From CAIMWS01 sp964409245 (lineage in GTDB: Bacteria; Verrucomicrobiota; Verrucomicrobiia; Limisphaerales; UBA1319): a stretch of DNA of 64,000 nt. Both the position numbers and the translations under genes were made by a program. The DNA lies in NCBI GenBank assembly GCA_964409245.1, contig CAYPCQ010000024.1:18045-82044 (forward strand), written 5' to 3'. A model generated the notes under the pieces. It saw only the letters and a program-made list of their open reading frames with translations. It ran no database searches and was not told the DNA's origin. Positions 1 through 8,229 of this stretch are shown piece after piece. Every line of letters begins with the position of its first letter. Within the stretch, counting starts at the first letter, position 1.

Positions 1-1846
1 GGTAGCTTAAAGGAATTCTACCGGCGGGCACGCCTATCTGGCGTGCGAAGGCATTTAGTTTGATATGTTCTTGGAGCTTCCAACCGGGCGGCATGAAAGG
101 ATCGATTTCCAGGCTGCTTGTGGATGCCGGGCCTCCCAGGCTACGCAATTGCATTTCCTCCGCTGCATAAAGGTTTAATTCCTCAATGATATCCTGATCG
201 CTTCCCAGCACCCTCACCCGCTGCTGGAGATCCTGCGGCAGGCCGCTCCAGTAATCGCAGGGGATTTTTTCCTGAGGTAATAGTAGCCGCCGGGGTGGCG
301 CCGATGCCATCAAAACCGACTCCCGCAAGTCTTGGGCGCTGGAAGCGTTCTGCCGTCCCAACATCTCTGCCTCATATTGCTTCCAAAACGCGGCGAGAAT
401 CGCCTGGCCATTGTCCATTCCCGACGCGTAAACTTGTTCCAGCAAAGAAGCTGGAATACGCCCACTCTCAAAAGGTGGCAGGCGTTCCGCCGGTATGGAA
501 ATCGTCCCGCCTGGCGCCACGGTGAGGCGCAGCACCCGCACTGAAAGTGCCGTTTCTACCGGCTTGGCCTGTGGCGCGCCATCGCGATGCCCAATCACGC
601 GCGATTGATATTCTGCCAAGTCGCGTCTCAAGCCAGCCACCGCCGTTTCGACCTCGGCCAAGTCCGTGCTGTGGTTCATCAGCAAGTGCATTTGGACCTT
701 CCGGTTTTGAAATTCGGCGAACTGCGATTCCGGTGGCACGTACATCTGGTCTACTTCGCTCCATAAATCATCCCATTTTTGGGCAAGTTTTAAATTCTGT
801 GCACGGTCCAAGTTGGCTTGGATGATTTTCCGGGCGAGCAGGGTTTCCGGCATATACCGGGACGCCTGCCGTATTGCCTCGGCTTCCTCCTCATGACGCT
901 TCATACTGCGCAAGCATCCGGCTCGTTTGAACAAAAACGCGGCCAGCATTTCCCCGCCAGTCATGGGCTTCAGCCAGCCAAGTTCCCGAATTTGCTGGTC
1001 GGTGCTTGGGAAGGGACCTTTCCTGTATTCCTCGTCCGTTGGCCTCGTGAATCCCCAATTCTCGGTGCCTTCCACGTTCAGGTGGCCCCCATCCTCCTGT
1101 TCGTAGCGGGCATAAAGGTGGTATTTGGTCGCCGCGAGATTAACGGGATAACCCAGCCGCCGGGAGATGGCCACATAGAGCACCGGCATCGAAGCGCAGG
1201 TTCCATAACGTTTGCCTCCAAGCAAGCCATGAATGAAAATGTCCTTGGCGTCGGCGTAGATTGCCTCCTCCTTTGGGCGTTTCCCGTGAAGCCAGGGAAT
1301 CTCCTGGTCCGGGTTGTAACGCATCCCGTAGTCCTCACTGAGAATGGTGCCCAACATCCCCATCCGGTAATAAGCGAGGGAACCGTGATATTCTTCCGGA
1401 TGTTCCTGGAAGCGGTGGAAGTTCCGTTTGGTTTCCCATTCCACAAGTTTGGCCAGGGAGTCCATGGAATCAAGGCACTTCTGAACATTCAAATCTTCCG
1501 AGCCGCGCAAGCCCTCAGCACACAATAAATCCATGACCTCAATGTCCACTCCGTCAATCTGCTCCGGTGGCATTTCCAAGAGCTCCTTGAGCGACTTTGG
1601 TTGCCCTGCGGGAGAAGCGGGAGCCTTTACCACGTTCGGTTGAGTGGACTTTGACATTTCACGAGGTTCGCCGCGGGGAGGTTTATTCGGTGAGCGAAGC
1701 ACAGAAGCGGCAACGACAGCCAGCACCACTAATATTCCAATGTTGAAAAGACCAGTTCGTTTAAAAGCACGGGCCTGCGTCTCACCGCGCTGGCTGGAAT
1801 CCGCTAGTTGTGCGGCCTTCTGCCGTTGGCGACGGTTTCTGTTCAT
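1..1846 (-). CDS. Transglutaminase-like membrane-anchored protein (3' end cut by window edge)
   Basis: The frame is open from its ATG at 1846 to the left edge, about 615 codons, so the C-terminus is missing. A basic N-terminus is followed by one hydrophobic segment at residues 32-50, which suggests a single-pass anchor. Residues 209-250 carry GKRYGTCASMPVLYVA and then KYHLYARYE, placing Cys217 and His243 as in SirB1/transglut_core2-type transglutaminase-like domains, where a Cys-His pair is catalytic. The following segment (about 330-620) is rich in charged helices and unrecognised. No strong ribosome binding site precedes the ATG. The substrate is unknown. Family-level assignment is fairly sure, enzymatic activity is not. 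Confidence 0.7.
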   Translation of the reverse strand, partial: MNRNRRQRQKAAQLADSSQRGETQARAFKRTGLFNIGILVVLAVVAASVLRSPNKPPRGEPREMSKSTQPNVVKAPASPAGQPKSLKELLEMPPEQIDGVDIEVMDLLCAEGLRGSEDLNVQKCLDSMDSLAKLVEWETKRNFHRFQEHPEEYHGSLAYYRMGMLGTILSEDYGMRYNPDQEIPWLHGKRPKEEAIYADAKDIFIHGLLGGKRYGTCASMPVLYVAISRRLGYPVNLAATKYHLYARYEQEDGGHLNVEGTENWGFTRPTDEEYRKGPFPSTDQQIRELGWLKPMTGGEMLAAFLFKRAGCLRSMKRHEEEAEAIRQASRYMPETLLARKIIQANLDRAQNLKLAQKWDDLWSEVDQMYVPPESQFAEFQNRKVQMHLLMNHSTDLAEVETAVAGLRRDLAEYQSRVIGHRDGAPQAKPVETALSVRVLRLTVAPGGTISIPAERLPPFESGRIPASLLEQVYASGMDNGQAILAAFWKQYEAEMLGRQNASSAQDLRESVLMASAPPRRLLLPQEKIPCDYWSGLPQDLQQRVRVLGSDQDIIEELNLYAAEEMQLRSLGGPASTSSLEIDPFMPPGWKLQEHIKLNAFARQIGVPAGRIPLSY

Positions 1847-2105
1847 GATTCTCAATGGACCTTGGGCCAAGCCATCCTAATATGCAAGCTTCATTACGAC
1901 TTTTTGCCGCGGCTTTATTATTCTGACAACATCGTGCGCTGGACCTTGCCTAAATGGACCACTGAATCCTGTGCGCCCAATCTTCGATGATTCGTAAGTT
2001 TTCCAGCGGCTTTCAAATGCGGAACATAAAAAACGTCGATAAGGCCATGCGAGCCTTAATGAGCGTCCCAAATCTTCGCCGAGGATCAGGAAGCAAGCTC
2101 CGGAA

Positions 2106-2133
2106 TTGACAATGCCGTGCGCGGTTTTACCTT
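2106..2133 (+). promoter_or_regulatory. Candidate promoter for the AKR-like gene
   Basis: TTGACA at 2106-2111 is a perfect -35 match. Sixteen bases later TACCTT (2128-2133) is a poor -10 match, 3 of 6. The ATG at 2140 lies at the expected transcription start, so the message would have almost no leader. Confidence 0.35.
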
Positions 2134-2139
2134 AGCGGC

Positions 2140-3279
2140 ATGACAAAATCCGTGAAACAGAGCAAAAAGATTTCCCGGCGGGAATTTGTGCGTGACAGCG
2201 CCACCCTCGCGGCGGCGGTGGCCACGGGCCTCAGCCTGGCCGGCGCCTACTCCGTGGAGGCTGCTGAAAAGGACCAGGCGGCGGTCCGCAAAACGCGCAG
2301 CTACCATCCTGATATGGAATACCGGCGGCTGGGCAAGACCGGCCTGTGGGTGTCCGCCGTCTGCATGGGCGGCCACTGGAAACGGATCGATAAGATCATC
2401 GGCGCCTCCGCGGAATTGAATCCCTACGTGGCGCCCACGGATCCGTCGGTGCTGAATCCATTTGAGAACAACCGCAAGGAGGTGGTGGCCTATTGCCTGT
2501 CCAAGGGCATCAACCTCATCGACCTGGCGGGCGACAGCGAAGCGGAAGTGTACGCCAAGGCCGTGCGTGAACGGCGGGAGGAGGTTTACCTGGCCTACTC
2601 CCATCCCTCGAGCGAATTGCGCGAGCCGCCCAACCGCAACGCCAAAAAGCTGCTGGAGCTGTTCGACGCCGGGCTCAAGCGGTGCCGGCTGGATTACGTG
2701 GACATCTGGCGCCTGATGGCGCTCGAGCGCGGCGGCCAGCACACCCAGGCCGAGACGGAAGCCATGCTCACCGCCCTGGAAACCGCCCGCCGCCAGGGCA
2801 AATGCCGTTTCACCGGCCTCTCCACCCACGACCGGAAATGGGCGAAGATGCTCATCGAAACCTACCCGGACATCGTCCAGGTGCTGGTGTTCCCCTATAC
2901 CGCGGACTCCAGGGAGCTGCCGCAGGACAGCGTTTTTGAGGCCATCCGCAAATACGAGGTGGGCACGCTCGGGATCAAGCCGTTCGCGAGCAACGCGATT
3001 TTCAAGGGCGACGGCTCCGCCGCCAGCCCGCACGCGGAGGAGGACAACCGGATGGCCCGCCTGACCCTCCGCTACATCCTCAGCAATCCGGCCATGACGG
3101 CCCCCATCCCCGGCCTGATCAGCACCAAACAGGTGGATAACGTGGTCCAGGCCATCAAGGAACGCAAGGCCATGGATCTGACCCCGCAGGAGCGGGCGGA
3201 ATTGAAGCTGGCCACCGACCAGATGTGGGCCAATCTGACGCCTGACTACCAATGGCTCAAGCAGTGGCAGTATGTTTAG
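2140..3279 (+). CDS. Tat-exported aldo/keto reductase-like protein with a degraded catalytic tetrad
   Basis: The 379-residue product starts with a twin-arginine signal (SRREFVRDS, residues 12-20) and a hydrophobic Ala-rich stretch ending near AYSVEAAE, so Tat export is expected. From MEYRRLGKTGLWVS onward the fold matches the aldo/keto reductase family: GINLIDLAGDSEAEVY, LDYVDIW, GKCRFTGLSTH and the C-terminal PIPGLISTKQVDN block are all in place. The catalytic tetrad is not: the Asp of DTAxxYG is kept (IDLAG) but its Tyr is lost, the Lys position reads YLAYS, and the His position reads WRLMA. It is therefore probably a binding or redox-partner protein and not a normal reductase. Its stop overlaps the start of the tetraheme cytochrome gene by 8 bases, implying coupled translation. 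Confidence 0.85.
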   Translation: MTKSVKQSKKISRREFVRDSATLAAAVATGLSLAGAYSVEAAEKDQAAVRKTRSYHPDMEYRRLGKTGLWVSAVCMGGHWKRIDKIIGASAELNPYVAPTDPSVLNPFENNRKEVVAYCLSKGINLIDLAGDSEAEVYAKAVRERREEVYLAYSHPSSELREPPNRNAKKLLELFDAGLKRCRLDYVDIWRLMALERGGQHTQAETEAMLTALETARRQGKCRFTGLSTHDRKWAKMLIETYPDIVQVLVFPYTADSRELPQDSVFEAIRKYEVGTLGIKPFASNAIFKGDGSAASPHAEEDNRMARLTLRYILSNPAMTAPIPGLISTKQVDNVVQAIKERKAMDLTPQERAELKLATDQMWANLTPDYQWLKQWQYV

Positions 3280-3844
3280 GCTTCATGCGAGCCGCCGGGC
3301 CGGCCGGGGCGGCGGTGGTTTTAGCCTGGCGGTGCTTTTGATCATGGCGGGCCTGGCCCAGGGCGCCGAGCCGGCCAGCCCGCCGGCCCCGGCCCCGCGC
3401 AAAAACCCGGCGCCGGAACCGGCTGATAATTCGTATTGCCTGGTGTGCCATCGCAATCTCGAAAAGGAGGGGCTTACAGCCAGGCACCAAAAGGCCGGGG
3501 TCGGCTGCGAGCAATGCCATGGGATGTCCGAAAAACACAGCTCCGACGAGGACGGCATCACGCCGCCGGAAAAGATGTATTCCCGGGCGCGGGTGGCGGC
3601 CTTTTGCCTCACCTGCCACCAGGCGGCCCAGCTGAAGGAAAAGCCCAAGCACCAGCCGGTCCTGGGCCTGTTCACCAAGGGCCCGGCCAAAACCGATCCC
3701 GAGGCCAGGGTGTGCACCGATTGCCACGGCAAACACCGCCTCCCGGTCCGCACCCGCCATTGGGACAAGGACACCGGCAAGCTGGTGGCGGACGACGGCG
3801 TGCGCATGATGGATAAAAGCCGGCCGCCCAAGGCTAAAGATTAA
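3272..3844 (+). CDS. Exported tetraheme c-type cytochrome
   Basis: The 190-residue protein has an N-terminal signal peptide (hydrophobic FSLAVLLIMAGLAQG, residues 17-31, then AEPAS) and four heme-attachment motifs: CLVCH (56-60), CEQCH (79-83), CLTCH (112-116) and CTDCH (148-152). Extra His residues (for example in RHQKAG, KHQPV and GKHRLP) could be distal ligands, giving bis-His hemes. It should act in electron transfer in the periplasm. The gene overlaps the 3' end of the AKR-like gene by 8 bases, so the two proteins are probably made together and may interact. The natural electron donor and acceptor are not evident from the neighbourhood. Confidence 0.85.
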   Translation: MFRLHASRRAGRGGGGFSLAVLLIMAGLAQGAEPASPPAPAPRKNPAPEPADNSYCLVCHRNLEKEGLTARHQKAGVGCEQCHGMSEKHSSDEDGITPPEKMYSRARVAAFCLTCHQAAQLKEKPKHQPVLGLFTKGPAKTDPEARVCTDCHGKHRLPVRTRHWDKDTGKLVADDGVRMMDKSRPPKAKD

Positions 3845-3878
3845 CGGCCGCCAGGCCGGGCATTGGCCTGCCAGCACG

Positions 3879-5462
3879 ATGATGACTCCCAACCGTTCCA
3901 GCGGTCGATCCTCCCCGGAATCCTGGACTGCGGATGAACTGCTGGACCTCGAATATTTCCTCCACGCGGGTGAAGGGCAAAACCCGGATGCCCTCCGCGC
4001 CCGCAACCGCCAGGACGGCCAGGCGGCCCGAGCCGCCGGGGTGGCTTTGGAGGACCGCCGGCCGGCGCTCCGCTGGTGGGTGGATCGGCGGCGGGGCGAA
4101 TGGGGCGGCGGGATGGATACCCCGGGGCAATTCCTGGCCGCCGCGCTCAACCAGGCCGGCCAGCTGCTGGCGGCCGCCGGCGGCCTCCTCGGGGTGGGCG
4201 CCGTGGCGGCCCTGCTGCACCACGAGGCCGCGCATCCGGCCGTCAATGTCGCCTGGTTTTTCCTGGCCTTGATCGTGCCCCAGCTGCTGCTCCTGGTGCT
4301 GCTGGCGGGGTGCCTGGCCTGGCATCCCCGGCGGGCGGAATACCGGCCGCGGGGCCTGCGTCACCTGGTCCTGGCCCTCTGGGAGAAAATCGCCGGCTGG
4401 GCCTGGCCCCGCATGGCGGCCCACCTCCCCCCGGAGCGCCGCGGGCAGGCGGGGGAAATGCTGGCCGTCCTGCGGCGGCAGCGCCTGCTCTACGGCGGGG
4501 TGCACCGCTGGTCGCTCCTGCGCCGCGTGCAGGCGTTCGGCCTCGGCTTCAACTTCGGCGCCCTGCTGGCCATGCTCGCTTTCGTCGCGTTCACGGACCT
4601 CGCCTTCGGCTGGCAGACCACCCTGGATCCCGATCCCGGGCAGGTCCATCGCGTGGTCCGGGCCCTAGCCAGCCCCTGGTCCTGGTGGCTGGGCGAGGGG
4701 CGCGGCTACCCGGGCCTGGCCGCCATCCAAGGCTCCCGCATCATTCAGCAGGGTGGCGCCGCTGGCCCGGCTGAGCACCTCCGCGCCTGGTGGAGCTTCC
4801 TCTTCCTATGCCTGGCCTCCTACGGGCTGCTCCCGCGCCTGGCGGCCTGGACCCTCTGCTGGCATTGGACCCGCCGGGAACTCAACGCCCTCGATTTCCA
4901 GGATGCCGCCGCGGATGCCACCTGGCGGCAGATGCGGGAGCCGCTCCTGGAGGTTGGCGGGGAATCGCCCGCCCGCCCGGTGGAGGCGACCGGTCTGGAG
5001 ATCCCCCCCAGCCCTCGCGGGGGCCCGGCGGACCCGGCCGTGGCTGGCGCCGCCCTGGTTTTGTGGGTGCCGGTGGATTTGCAGGAGTGGGCCGCCGATG
5101 GCGCGGGGCCGCTGCCGCGGCTGGTCGCAGCCCAGGGCGGCTGCCCGGTGGCTGCGATCCAAACCTATGGCCAATCACCCCGCCGCGATGCCGAAGCCCT
5201 GGCGGCCCTTCCCCCCGGCCGGCCCGGGGCCATTGTCATGGAGGGCTGGCGCCCGCCCGTCACGGAAAGCCTGACGCTGCTGCGCGGCTTCCGGCGCCGC
5301 CTGGGCGATAAGCAGCCGCTGGCGCTCTGGCTCACCGGCCAGCCCGCCGCGGGCGGATTCCGGCCGCTGCCGGAGCCGGATCGCGAGCTGTGGCGCAGCC
5401 AGCTCCGGCAATTGGGCGATCCCTGGCTGCGGGTGGAAATCCTCGTCCCCCCAAGCGTATGA
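3879..5462 (+). CDS. DUF2868-family membrane protein
   Basis: The product has 527 residues. Hydrophobic segments occur near residues 85-110, 120-150, 220-245 and 305-325, the last two flanking LAFGWQTTLDPDPG and SPWSWWL...IQGSRIIQ, which resemble the conserved core of DUF2868. The C-terminal third (about 380-527) is a soluble, Pro/Ala-rich domain with alternating hydrophobic strands. The gene ends in an ATGA 4-base overlap with a DUF3482 GTPase gene, and this pairing is the usual context of DUF2868 proteins, so they probably form a membrane GTPase complex. No biochemical function is established. Translation may begin at either of two adjacent ATG codons (3879 or 3882). Confidence 0.75.
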   Translation: MMTPNRSSGRSSPESWTADELLDLEYFLHAGEGQNPDALRARNRQDGQAARAAGVALEDRRPALRWWVDRRRGEWGGGMDTPGQFLAAALNQAGQLLAAAGGLLGVGAVAALLHHEAAHPAVNVAWFFLALIVPQLLLLVLLAGCLAWHPRRAEYRPRGLRHLVLALWEKIAGWAWPRMAAHLPPERRGQAGEMLAVLRRQRLLYGGVHRWSLLRRVQAFGLGFNFGALLAMLAFVAFTDLAFGWQTTLDPDPGQVHRVVRALASPWSWWLGEGRGYPGLAAIQGSRIIQQGGAAGPAEHLRAWWSFLFLCLASYGLLPRLAAWTLCWHWTRRELNALDFQDAAADATWRQMREPLLEVGGESPARPVEATGLEIPPSPRGGPADPAVAGAALVLWVPVDLQEWAADGAGPLPRLVAAQGGCPVAAIQTYGQSPRRDAEALAALPPGRPGAIVMEGWRPPVTESLTLLRGFRRRLGDKQPLALWLTGQPAAGGFRPLPEPDRELWRSQLRQLGDPWLRVEILVPPSV

Positions 5463-6892
5463 GCGAAGCCACCCAGCCACCGGCGATCCCCACCATCGCG
5501 ATCATGGGGCATCCCAACGTGGGGAAATCCTCCGTGGTATCCACCCTGGCGGAGCGGGATGAGATCCTCGTCAGCCCCCTGCCGGGCACCACCGTGCTTT
5601 GCGGCCGGTTCGACATCAAAATCGACGGCCGGGAAATCCTCCGGTTCATCGACACGCCCGGCTTCCAGAATCCGCTGGTCCTGCGCGAATGGTTTGTGGA
5701 ACACCACGAGCGCCACCCCCAGCCGGCGCAGCAGTTCATCCGCGAGCATGAAGGCGATCCCGCCTTCCAGCAGGATTGCGAGCTGCTGCGCCCCCTGGCC
5801 GAAGGGGCGGCGGTGATGTTCGTGGTGGATGCCGGCGGCCCCGTGCGGGAGCAGGACCGGGCCGAGATCGAGATCCTGCGCCTGGCCGGCTGCCCGCGCA
5901 TGGCGGTGGTCAACCCGAAGGAGGAACAGCCGGAGCTGCTCCAGGCCTGGACGCTGATCCTGCGCAAGGATTTCACCTTTGTCCGGGTGTTCAACGCGCA
6001 CCGCGCCTGCTACGAGGAGCGCCTCGGGATGCTGCGCGACCTCGAGCGCCTGGACCAGTCCTGGAACCAGCGGCTCGCGGAAGTCATCGACGCCTACCAG
6101 CGGGACTGGCGCGGGCGCCTGGAGGATTGCGCCGGGATCATCGCCGATTACCTGCGCGACTGCCTGGCCTGGCGGGAAAGCGCCGCGCTGGCCAGCCCGG
6201 CCGGCCAGGCCCGCCTGGCCGCCGAGCTCCGCGAGCGCTACCAGGATTCCCTGCGCCGCAAGGAGACTGACGCCATGGACCAGGTCCGCCAAATCTTCCG
6301 GCACCGCCGCTGGAAGCCCGACCTCACCGGACACCCAGGCCTGGGCGCCGACCTCTTTTCCTCGGAAACCTTCCGGGTGTTCGGCCTGAGCCGCGCGCAA
6401 TTGATCCTGGCGGGGGTGGTCTCCGGGGCCGCCGCCGGCGTGGGCATCGACGTTTTGCTGGCGGGCCATTCGCTGGGCCTGGGGGCGCTCATCGGCGCGG
6501 CCGTGGGCGGGGCGGTGGCCCTGGTGGGCGGCCTTTCCCTGGGCGGCCGCCAGGTGCTGGGCCGTAAAATTGCCCGGCGGGCGATGACCGTGGGCCCGAA
6601 CCGGCATCCGCAATTCCCCTGGATCCTCCTGGACCGCATGCTCCTTATGGCCAGGCTCACCATGCGGCAGCCCCATGGCCGGCGGGAAGCCTCCGCGCCG
6701 CTGGTTTCCGTCCCCAGCCCGGATGCCCCCGAGAAACAGGGCGTCCTCTCCACGCTGCCCGACGACGCCATCCGGCGCGCCGCCCGGCACCTCAAACGCG
6801 GGAAAGAGGACGATTGGGGGGCGCTGCGGAAGCTGCTGGCGGAGTGGCTGGAAAACCTTTCCAAATCCGCCTCGGCCAGGCCGCCAGGCTGA
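5459..6892 (+). CDS. DUF3482-family GTPase with C-terminal membrane hairpin
   Basis: The start at 5459 was chosen because it forms an ATGA overlap with the upstream DUF2868 gene; an in-frame upstream ATG (5390) lies inside that gene. The 477-residue protein has a GTPase domain: P-loop GHPNVGKS (17-24), switch Thr in PGTT (42-45) and DTPG (65-68). The expected NKxD guanine-specificity motif reads NPKE, which is unusual. A central helical region follows. Then come two Gly/Ala-rich hydrophobic segments (about 320-375, LAGVVSGAAAGVGIDVLL and GALIGAAVGGAVALVGG), likely a membrane hairpin. It probably works with the DUF2868 partner at the inner membrane. Confidence 0.8.
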   Translation: MSEATQPPAIPTIAIMGHPNVGKSSVVSTLAERDEILVSPLPGTTVLCGRFDIKIDGREILRFIDTPGFQNPLVLREWFVEHHERHPQPAQQFIREHEGDPAFQQDCELLRPLAEGAAVMFVVDAGGPVREQDRAEIEILRLAGCPRMAVVNPKEEQPELLQAWTLILRKDFTFVRVFNAHRACYEERLGMLRDLERLDQSWNQRLAEVIDAYQRDWRGRLEDCAGIIADYLRDCLAWRESAALASPAGQARLAAELRERYQDSLRRKETDAMDQVRQIFRHRRWKPDLTGHPGLGADLFSSETFRVFGLSRAQLILAGVVSGAAAGVGIDVLLAGHSLGLGALIGAAVGGAVALVGGLSLGGRQVLGRKIARRAMTVGPNRHPQFPWILLDRMLLMARLTMRQPHGRREASAPLVSVPSPDAPEKQGVLSTLPDDAIRRAARHLKRGKEDDWGALRKLLAEWLENLSKSASARPPG

Positions 6893-6925
6893 CCGGCTGA
6901 AGGACGCGGGCCGGGGCCTTTTTTT
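6887..6925 (+). terminator. Rho-independent terminator after the GTPase gene
   Basis: GGC and CCGGC on the left pair with GCCGG and GCC on the right (6910-6918), followed directly by seven T. The left arm overlaps the GTPase stop codon. Confidence 0.6.
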
Positions 6926-7076
6926 GTTTATGCTTGCCGGTGGGCCAACGGTTTGTCTAAATGCCGGTCATGATCCATCGGGCATTAAAGTGGTATGGTC
7001 CGCCTGGCAAATCCGCCAGCGGGGCGCCCTGCCACTCCCTGGCCCCTTACCAAATTCCACAAACTCCACCTCTGGC

Positions 7077-8072
7077 ATGAAACCGAATCCGACACCTTTG
7101 AATGAAGCACCCCAGGGGGAAATCCCCCGGCGGGATTTCCTGAAAACCTCGATCGCCGCCGCCGGCGCGCTGGGCGCTGCTTTGAGCGCCGGCCAGGCCC
7201 AGGCGGCGGAGCCTGCCGCCGCCCCGGACGATGGCCGGATGAAGATCGGCATCAACCTCGAGTTTGTCCGCCACGCGGATAAGAGCCTGGCCTACGGCCT
7301 GAAAACCGCCGGCCAGCTCGGATACAAGTGGGCGGAGCCTTGTTTCCTCATGGGCCGCTGCCTCCTCTCCAACGCCGGCTATTGCCACGTCACCAGCCTG
7401 GACACCGATCCCAAATGGATCCTGGACCAGTGCGCCGCCGCGGGCGTCAAAATCAGCGGGCTTTCCTCCCACTCGGACCTGCTCAACACCGAGTGGGGCG
7501 TGCTGTATGCCCGGCGCGGCATCCGCTACGCCCACGCCCTGGGGGTGAACGTCGTGCAGATCACCGAGGACATGTTCCCGCCGAAATGGATGACCGAGGA
7601 GGATGCCTTTTCAGTCATGAAAACCAATCTGCGCTCCATCGTGGAGACGTGTGAGGAAAACGGCGTTTACCTGGGGATTGAGCAGCACGGTCCTTATACC
7701 GCCAAAATCGCGCGGCTCACGCGGATTTTGGGGCTCGTGGATTCGCCCTGGATCCGGGTGAACTACGACTGCGGCAACACCTTCCTGGGCGGCGAAGACC
7801 CCTACGCCATGCTGGAGGCGGTCATCGATAAAGTGGTGCATGTCCACGCCAAGGACATTTCCCGCAAGCAGGCCGAGGCGGAGCGCGGCAAGGTCACCGG
7901 CACCGCCGTGGGCTGCGCGTGTGGCGACGGCGAAATCGACTGGCACCGGATCGTGAAACGGCTGAAAAAGGCTGGTTACAAAGGGGTGCTTTCGGTGGAA
8001 TGCGGCACGGAAGAGGAAGCCAGGCGCTCGCTGGCCTACCTCACCAAAGTGCTGCAGGAAGAGCAGGCGTAG
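7077..8072 (+). CDS. Tat-exported sugar phosphate isomerase/epimerase (xylose isomerase-like TIM barrel)
   Basis: The 331-residue protein starts with a Tat signal (IPRRDFLKTS) followed by an Ala-rich hydrophobic stretch ending near GQAQAAEP. The rest is a TIM barrel of the AP_endonuc_2 / xylose isomerase-like family, with the metal-site blocks LGIEQHGPY, VNYDCGNTF, HVHAKDIS and LSVECGTE supplying Glu, Asp, His and Glu ligands. The start was taken at the ATG directly before the twin-arginine signal; longer in-frame extensions run into the terminator of the previous gene. A related barrel without a signal is encoded at 32159-33025. It probably epimerises or isomerises a sugar derivative in the periplasm; the substrate is unknown. 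Confidence 0.85.
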   Translation: MKPNPTPLNEAPQGEIPRRDFLKTSIAAAGALGAALSAGQAQAAEPAAAPDDGRMKIGINLEFVRHADKSLAYGLKTAGQLGYKWAEPCFLMGRCLLSNAGYCHVTSLDTDPKWILDQCAAAGVKISGLSSHSDLLNTEWGVLYARRGIRYAHALGVNVVQITEDMFPPKWMTEEDAFSVMKTNLRSIVETCEENGVYLGIEQHGPYTAKIARLTRILGLVDSPWIRVNYDCGNTFLGGEDPYAMLEAVIDKVVHVHAKDISRKQAEAERGKVTGTAVGCACGDGEIDWHRIVKRLKKAGYKGVLSVECGTEEEARRSLAYLTKVLQEEQA

Positions 8073-8229
8073 CCGGAGCGATCCGGCCGGGTGGCGGCCG
8101 CCCACCGCCGCGCAACACCTCCGAGCCGGCTGGGGCGCCGGCGTCCCGGCCGGCCGGAGGCTGCTCATATTCTGAGGTGCCACGCAGGCCGGGGGGCAGG
8201 GATTTGGATAACAGGATCACACCGGGAGC

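Noticed and set aside
5390..5458. An upstream start for the DUF3482 GTPase
   Set aside because: It lies inside the DUF2868 gene; the ATGA junction at 5459 and the P-loop position support the shorter form.
8073..8229. GC-rich palindromes as a terminator after the TIM-barrel gene
   Set aside because: Several short GC palindromes occur by composition, but none has a clear dominant stem or T run.
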